The notes below the pieces were generated by a model. The model had not been told where the DNA came from, searched no databases, and saw only the letters and a program-made list of their open reading frames with translations. A program made the translations under genes and the position numbers. Source: Nitrospirota bacterium (GTDB taxonomy: Bacteria; JACPQY01). From it: a stretch of 64,000 nt of DNA. The stretch covers positions 31,843 through 95,842 of the forward strand of contig JACPAV010000033.1 of NCBI GenBank assembly GCA_016180645.1, written 5' to 3'. Positions 59,506 through 64,000 of the stretch are shown here, one piece after another (within the stretch, counting starts at the first letter, position 1; each line of letters opens with the position of its first letter).

Positions 59506-62500
59506 TCAGATGCCGGAGGCCTTCTTCATCTGGAGCCGACGGGCTTTCTCGAAGGCTTCGTCCATCCTGGCGTATCGAATTTCCCTGTAGCCGCGAACCT
59601 CTTCCGGGATTCGGAGCGCGGCCACGGCAGCGTCGTAGTCGGGAAAGGCCCCGACGAAAAATCCGCCTACCACGTGGTCGAGATACCATTGAGCAAACTG
59701 TTTTTCCCGTTCGTGCCAGCCGGGGAGCCAGCGCCGGAGAAAGCGCATGTGCCTCATGGCGCGAAGCATCCAGTCGCGCGCGTTCACGTTGAACTCGAAA
59801 TCGCGACCAAACACGGTGAAGCGGGGACGGTTGTAGTGGACGTACCGGACCCGATCGTGCAGGCCGAGCCCGAGCGCCGCGCGGTCCTTCTCGTATTTCT
59901 CGGGTCGGGTGAGTAGGTGGGCCACGTAGACTTCATCTTTGATCAGGAGGACGCGGAACAAATTCTCGATCACGGCGCGAGTGGCCGCCCATCCACGATC
60001 CGCGGAATCTTTTTCGGAGATCCGCACCACCGTGTGTACGAAGGTCCTTGCCGCATCCATTCCATCGAACTCCGTGAGGTCGGCCGTGTATCGGATGAAT
60101 TTGCGCCGGTCGGATTCCGCGAGCATGAGCCTCGGCAGCGTCTTGTCGATCAGCCGCCGGAACTCCTGCGATTCGCGCCAGCCCCGGGCGCGGGAGAAGA
60201 AGCTCCGTTCGATGGATCGGGCACGCTGTCCCACCCATTCCCGGAGTCCCACCGGCGCGGGGAGGGACTTCGTCTTGATCCCGTCCAGTGCGGCCGAGCG
60301 GCCGATCTTGAATGCGAGCCGGTTCTTTTCCGCCATCTCGTTGGAGAACGTTTCCCGGAGGGCTTCCGTCAGGTGCGCCTCCCGCAGCGGAAGAAGGCCG
60401 AGCTGGTAGGCGTATCCAAGCAAAATGACATTCGAAAAGAGTTTCGATCCCAGGTGTTCCTCCGCGAGAAGCGAGAGGTTGGCCCGAAGGAGGGTCTTCA
60501 CCGTCGACGCGAAAAGCCGGTCCCAATCCCCCGGAACGGCCTTGTCGCCGATCAGCATTTCGACGGTCAGCATCGGGTGGGTGTTCAACACCGCGGTGCT
60601 CTGCGGCCCCGCGTACCGGAGCCCCCGGGCGGCTTCGAGCGACTCCAGGCCGAGCAGAAGGTCCGCGCTGCCCTCCGGCACCACCGGTGAGTGAACTTGC
60701 TCGCGGCGGTCGAGCGTGAGGTGGGCTTCGACGCCGCCGTTTCGAATGGCGAGTCCTTTCTTCTCCATGAAATGGATCCGGAAACCGTCCTTCTCCGCGG
60801 CCCGCGCGAGGATCTGGACCATGAGTCCGACGCCCATGCCACCGACGCCGGCCGCGACCATCCGCCAGGGGAACGCGAACGTTTGGAGGGGCACCGGGGC
60901 GTCCCGAAGGAGGGGATCGGGAAGGGTCGGCGGTCCCTTCCTCTGGATGACGACCTTCTCGAACGAGGGACACGCCTTGATCTGGGTGCAGTAGGAGTCG
61001 GATACGCAGGTCGACTTGTCGATGGCCACTTTAGTGCCGTAGTCGGTATCCACGAATGTGAGGCCAGGGCAGGCCGTCGCCTGGGTGCAGGCCAGGCAGA
61101 ACTCGCAGACCTCCGGAACGATCTGAATGCGCTCTTCCACCGGCAGGTAGCCGTGACGGTGGATCACCTCGCGCTGCGCGGCGCGTTTGCGGTGGTGAAA
61201 GGTGATCCCGCACTCCTTGTCCGAGATGACCACGTGTGTGCCCGTCCGTCGGGTGAGCGAATCCAGAAGCGTCCGATAGGCCTCGCGGTTCGGCGAGTGC
61301 GCGCGATGCACGTCCACACCCGGGCCGAGGCTTTTCACGATCCGTTCGATCTCCTGGGGGGGGATCCGTTCGCCCATCACGTTCAAGTCGGAGGCGGCCG
61401 TGCCTTGATGGCCGGTCATGGCCGTGTTCTTGTTGTCGAGGATGATGTACGTGATGTTCTGTTTTTCCTTGATCGAGTTCGAGATGGCGAGGAGGCCGCT
61501 GTGGAAGAAAGTGGAGTCTCCCATGAGCACCACCTGGGGATTGCTCACGAACGGGTCGGCACCTGCACCGGCCGCGCCGCCGAGGCCCATGCCGGACATG
61601 TTGTGCATCGTTCTGAAGGGCGGGAGATAAGCCATCGAATAACAGCCGATGTCGCCATGAAACAAGAAAGGAGCTTCATCACCATGCTCGGTGGTGAGCG
61701 CGATCGGATTCTGTCTCCGATCGCCGAGGTCTTTCAGAACCGAGAGCGTCTCCCGGTGCGGACATCCGGGGCAAAACGTCGGCGAGCGGGGCGGAAGTCC
61801 CGTCGCCGCGGACGAACTGTTTCCATCGCGGCCTGAAATTCCCTGGAATGGCCTCCCTCCTTGCGGTGCGCGCGCTCCGGCTGAACCCCATGAATCCACT
61901 CGCGCTTTGCCTTTGATGTCGAAAGGCAGGGTGCCTCCGGAGGGGGGGCTGCTCTGGACGGATGCGGTGGGCAGCGCCTTTCCATTGGATCCGGCCATCG
62001 CGCGTATTCGCGGCTCGGCGGAGAGCGCTTGCGCGATCGTTCCGGACGAGAGGCCGCCGGCTTCCGCAAACCCATTCCCGAATTCGAACTGCTTGCCCCA
62101 GATATGCACCTCCGTGCGATCTCGAAGGAGGTGCCGAATTTGTGCCTCGATGAACGCGCCCTTCTCCTCCACCACGTAGATGTGGGAAAGCCCGTCGGCG
62201 AATTCCCGCAGAATCGTGGGCTCCATGGGATAGAGGAGGCCGAGCTTGAGGAGGCGCGGCTTCTCTTCAATCGCGAGCGAACGGAGCGCCTCGTGGAGAT
62301 AGAGCCAGCAGGCGCCGGAGGCCACGATCCCGAAGCTCGCTTCCTGCGTTTCGGGCACGATGTTGTCGATGCCCCTTCGCCGTGCCCAGGCGTGGAGCTT
62401 GTCCCGGCGGCCTCTCAGAATGTCCTCTTCATTCCGGTTTGAATTCGGCGGAATATTCACGCGGCGATCCAGACGGATCCGGTGGGTGTCGATGCTGCGC

Positions 62501-63108
62501 GGCGAACGGGTATCCGCGTGAGGCCGCCGGTTCGGATGAAGCGCCACGGTGGCCCCGCCTTCCGCCTGTGGCGTGGTGATCCAGTAGCCGGCGATCAATC
62601 CGGATTCGCGCGAACCTTCAAGCCCCAACGCAATCCAATCCTTCAGCTCTTGGAACGTGGACGGCGCGAGGATGGGTATCTGGAGATGGCGGAACAGCCA
62701 GCGCGAGTCGGCGCCGACCTGCGTGCTCGAGAGGGCCGGATCGTCGCCCACCACGACCATGGCGCCTGCATCGGGCGAGGTGCCCGCGTAATTCGCGATG
62801 GCCAGCGCATCCGCCGCTACGTGGAGGCCGACGCTTTTCATGAAGGCCACGGCCTCGGCTCCTGCGTCCTGCGCGCCGTTCAACATCGCGGCCGCTTGCG
62901 CCTCGTTGTTCGCTTGCGCCCCGCGGATGCCGTTCTTTTTCAGGAGCACCGACTGATCGGCGAGGATCGAGAAGATCTCGGCCACTGGCGAGCCGGGGTA
63001 ACCTGTGATGAGGCTTGCGCCGGCTTCGAGACAACCTTTGAAGAGAATCTCATTCCCATTGAGGAATCGTGTGCCGGATTCGGCGTCGTAGTGATCGCGC
63101 CTTGCCAT
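59506..63108 (-). CDS. Indolepyruvate:ferredoxin oxidoreductase, alpha and beta fused, with DUF6537-type tail
   Basis: About 1200 residues from the ATG one base after the regulator stop. Domain order: pyrimidine-binding PFOR domain (GASLITGYPGSPVAEIFSIL), TPP-binding domain with FCPGCPHRETLS, GDSTFFHSGLLAIS and LDNKNTAMTGHQG, a Cys-rich ferredoxin-like region (CEFCLACTQATACPG and on through CTQIKACPSF), a gamma domain (VAAGVGGMGVGLMVQILARA) and a C-terminal helical domain like that of long proteobacterial IORs. It decarboxylates aryl pyruvates from aromatic amino acids to acyl-CoA with ferredoxin. A ~70-residue low-complexity insert near 410-480 separates the PFOR and TPP parts. Confidence 0.9.
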   Translation of the reverse strand: MARRDHYDAESGTRFLNGNEILFKGCLEAGASLITGYPGSPVAEIFSILADQSVLLKKNGIRGAQANNEAQAAAMLNGAQDAGAEAVAFMKSVGLHVAADALAIANYAGTSPDAGAMVVVGDDPALSSTQVGADSRWLFRHLQIPILAPSTFQELKDWIALGLEGSRESGLIAGYWITTPQAEGGATVALHPNRRPHADTRSPRSIDTHRIRLDRRVNIPPNSNRNEEDILRGRRDKLHAWARRRGIDNIVPETQEASFGIVASGACWLYLHEALRSLAIEEKPRLLKLGLLYPMEPTILREFADGLSHIYVVEEKGAFIEAQIRHLLRDRTEVHIWGKQFEFGNGFAEAGGLSSGTIAQALSAEPRIRAMAGSNGKALPTASVQSSPPSGGTLPFDIKGKARVDSWGSAGARAPQGGRPFQGISGRDGNSSSAATGLPPRSPTFCPGCPHRETLSVLKDLGDRRQNPIALTTEHGDEAPFLFHGDIGCYSMAYLPPFRTMHNMSGMGLGGAAGAGADPFVSNPQVVLMGDSTFFHSGLLAISNSIKEKQNITYIILDNKNTAMTGHQGTAASDLNVMGERIPPQEIERIVKSLGPGVDVHRAHSPNREAYRTLLDSLTRRTGTHVVISDKECGITFHHRKRAAQREVIHRHGYLPVEERIQIVPEVCEFCLACTQATACPGLTFVDTDYGTKVAIDKSTCVSDSYCTQIKACPSFEKVVIQRKGPPTLPDPLLRDAPVPLQTFAFPWRMVAAGVGGMGVGLMVQILARAAEKDGFRIHFMEKKGLAIRNGGVEAHLTLDRREQVHSPVVPEGSADLLLGLESLEAARGLRYAGPQSTAVLNTHPMLTVEMLIGDKAVPGDWDRLFASTVKTLLRANLSLLAEEHLGSKLFSNVILLGYAYQLGLLPLREAHLTEALRETFSNEMAEKNRLAFKIGRSAALDGIKTKSLPAPVGLREWVGQRARSIERSFFSRARGWRESQEFRRLIDKTLPRLMLAESDRRKFIRYTADLTEFDGMDAARTFVHTVVRISEKDSADRGWAATRAVIENLFRVLLIKDEVYVAHLLTRPEKYEKDRAALGLGLHDRVRYVHYNRPRFTVFGRDFEFNVNARDWMLRAMRHMRFLRRWLPGWHEREKQFAQWYLDHVVGGFFVGAFPDYDAAVAALRIPEEVRGYREIRYARMDEAFEKARRLQMKKASGI

Positions 63109-63109
63109 T

Positions 63110-63754
63110 CTACCGTTTCTCCACCACGGTAACGACCGCCCGGGCCGAGCCGGGTCCGACCGATCGGAACCCATGAGGCCGGTTCGAGTCGAACATCAGC
63201 GCGTCGCCGGATCGCAAGACCACCGTTTGGTCCGGCGTGCTGAATTCGAGGCGTCCGTTGAGGACAAAAATGAACTCCTCCCCCTCGTGGTCGAAAAAGG
63301 AGACCTCCTCCTTTTCCTTCGGTTCGAATTCGACGAAGTACGGATCCATGATCTTGCGCGTCTTGAGGTGCCCCAGAGAGAAATATTGGTAGCCCACCGG
63401 ATGGCCATCTCTTGAGAGCCGCCGATTCACCGGGCGACGATCACGGGCGCGAACCACCGCGAGGGCGCCGGAAGCCTGCTCCTCGAAAAAACCGACCAAG
63501 GGGACCCCGAAGAACCGGCTGATCTTCAGGAGCGTGGGGATGGGGGGTACGACCTGTTCGTTCTCGATCAGGGATAGGAGGGCAGGAGAGAGCCCTGTGC
63601 CGCGCGCCACCGTCTTGAGGATGTATCCCTTGCTGCGTCTCAACCACCGGAGGCGCTGACCGATATGTAGATGGTGGACCTCCCGGGCCGGCCCGCTCTT
63701 AGCCGCGGTCCGCCCGTTGCCTCGCTCCTGTGACTGACCGTGCCCCTGCGCCAT
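63110..63754 (-). CDS. XRE/cupin transcriptional regulator
   Basis: 214 residues: an N-terminal HTH (IGQRLRWLRRSKGYILKTVA, then LSPALLSLIENEQVVPPIPT) and a C-terminal cupin (FVEFEPKEKEEVSFFDHEGE, EFIFVLNGRLEFSTPDQTVV). Regulators of this type sense amino acids, polyamines or their derivatives and often control the adjacent catabolic gene. One base separates it from the IOR gene, forming a two-gene operon. Its own promoter carries an inverted repeat that is a good candidate operator. Confidence 0.9.
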   Translation of the reverse strand: MAQGHGQSQERGNGRTAAKSGPAREVHHLHIGQRLRWLRRSKGYILKTVARGTGLSPALLSLIENEQVVPPIPTLLKISRFFGVPLVGFFEEQASGALAVVRARDRRPVNRRLSRDGHPVGYQYFSLGHLKTRKIMDPYFVEFEPKEKEEVSFFDHEGEEFIFVLNGRLEFSTPDQTVVLRSGDALMFDSNRPHGFRSVGPGSARAVVTVVEKR

Positions 63755-63797
63755 TTCAGTATGGTTAAATTATATTCGGCACTACTGAAACTGTCAA
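63754..63797 (-). promoter_or_regulatory. Consensus sigma-70 promoter with candidate operator
   Basis: On the minus strand TTGACA (63792-63797), a 17-base spacer and TATAAT (63769-63774), a perfect match to the vegetative consensus. Inverted 8-base arms TTTCAGTA (63754-63761) and TACTGAAA (63783-63790) flank the -10. Transcription would begin about 8 bases before the ATG, giving a very short leader. Confidence 0.85.
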
Positions 63798-64000
63798 GCG
63801 GATGGGGATCATTCAGACACCCTGCCCTCAATGGCCCCGACCACTCGCACTCCCCCCCCAGTCGCCCTCAAACTCCCTGATTCACATGATCCCCCGTAGC
63901 GGAGCCTTAACCTGAATCCGGCGTGAAGGTGAGTATATCACAGCTGGATTCCTTGCTTGGCGAGGGGCTAGTGCGTATTCTGAGGGGATGGGCCGTTTCT
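63798..64000. other. Right-edge region, no gene called
   Basis: About 200 bases upstream of the regulator promoter. A GAGGGG-ATG near 63985 may start a plus-strand gene, but too little is visible to claim it. Confidence 0.4.

Noticed and set aside
1-64000. CRISPR array, tRNA or rRNA genes, prophage, complete insertion sequence
   Set aside because: No regularly spaced repeats, no tRNA-like cloverleaf or rRNA sequence noticed, and no transposase or integrase reading frame.

Overview
The window is GC-rich, densely coded DNA from a Gram-negative, flagellated bacterium. Outer-membrane proteins, many lipoproteins, a B-family DNA polymerase, Cys-rich proteins with C-terminal Cys/TM/Arg-Arg tails of the MYXO-CTERM kind, and many small palindromic repeats suggest a myxobacterial or other 'deltaproteobacteria-like' lineage, probably environmental. 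No rRNA or tRNA gene, CRISPR array, phage or insertion sequence with a transposase was seen, so this placement is inference.

Layout. 1-0.9 kb: the 3' end of a flagellin with an embedded metalloprotease (flagellinolysin). 0.9-4.4 kb: a minus-strand acyl-CoA operon (SDR dehydrogenase, HMG-CoA-synthase-like/DUF35 fusion, thiolase). 4.8-7.2 kb: a degenerate receiver/TM/SH3 protein and a small membrane protein. 7.3-15 kb: family B DNA polymerase, TldD protease, membrane pyrophosphatase and a HAD hydrolase. 15-21.6 kb (minus): diheme cytochrome, AraC/GyrI regulator, TrmL, a NuoB-NuoD fusion coupled to a NifU-type protein, GDPD and MetF. 21.6-29.5 kb: SRPBCC protein, lytic transglycosylase, beta-propeller protein, OmpA-like protein, family I lipase, acyl desaturase and a frameshifted Gly-rich protein. 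29.8-35.7 kb: RhlE helicase, a GT4-GH130 mannoside pair and a broken alpha/beta hydrolase. 35.8-46.2 kb: a four-gene minus-strand operon of two large Cys-containing lipoproteins and two paralogous propeller-like lipoproteins, the best candidate for an undescribed surface system. 46.6-55.9 kb: zinc-ribbon/PCP_red protein, Mrp ATPase, M6 metalloprotease, beta-barrel protein, transaldolase, a second lipase, PpiD-like chaperone and an NTF2-like protein. 55.9-58.2 kb: CPBP intramembrane protease, trypsin-like protease and a Phd/RelE-type toxin-antitoxin pair. 58.3-63.8 kb: orphan TRAP binding protein, fused indolepyruvate:ferredoxin oxidoreductase and its XRE/cupin regulator.

Two themes run through the window. 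First, a five-copy family of 96-169 bp elements built from nested palindromes with terminal inverted repeats sits at gene borders, and it and other small repeats supply stop codons, start codons, signal-peptide residues and C-terminal extensions to real genes. Second, three exported proteins (35.8, 43.0 and 48.7 kb) have an N-terminal lipobox-like signal and a C-terminal Cys/TM/Arg-Arg tail, and a CPBP-family protease, the family to which proposed MYXO-CTERM sorting enzymes belong, is encoded at 55.9 kb.
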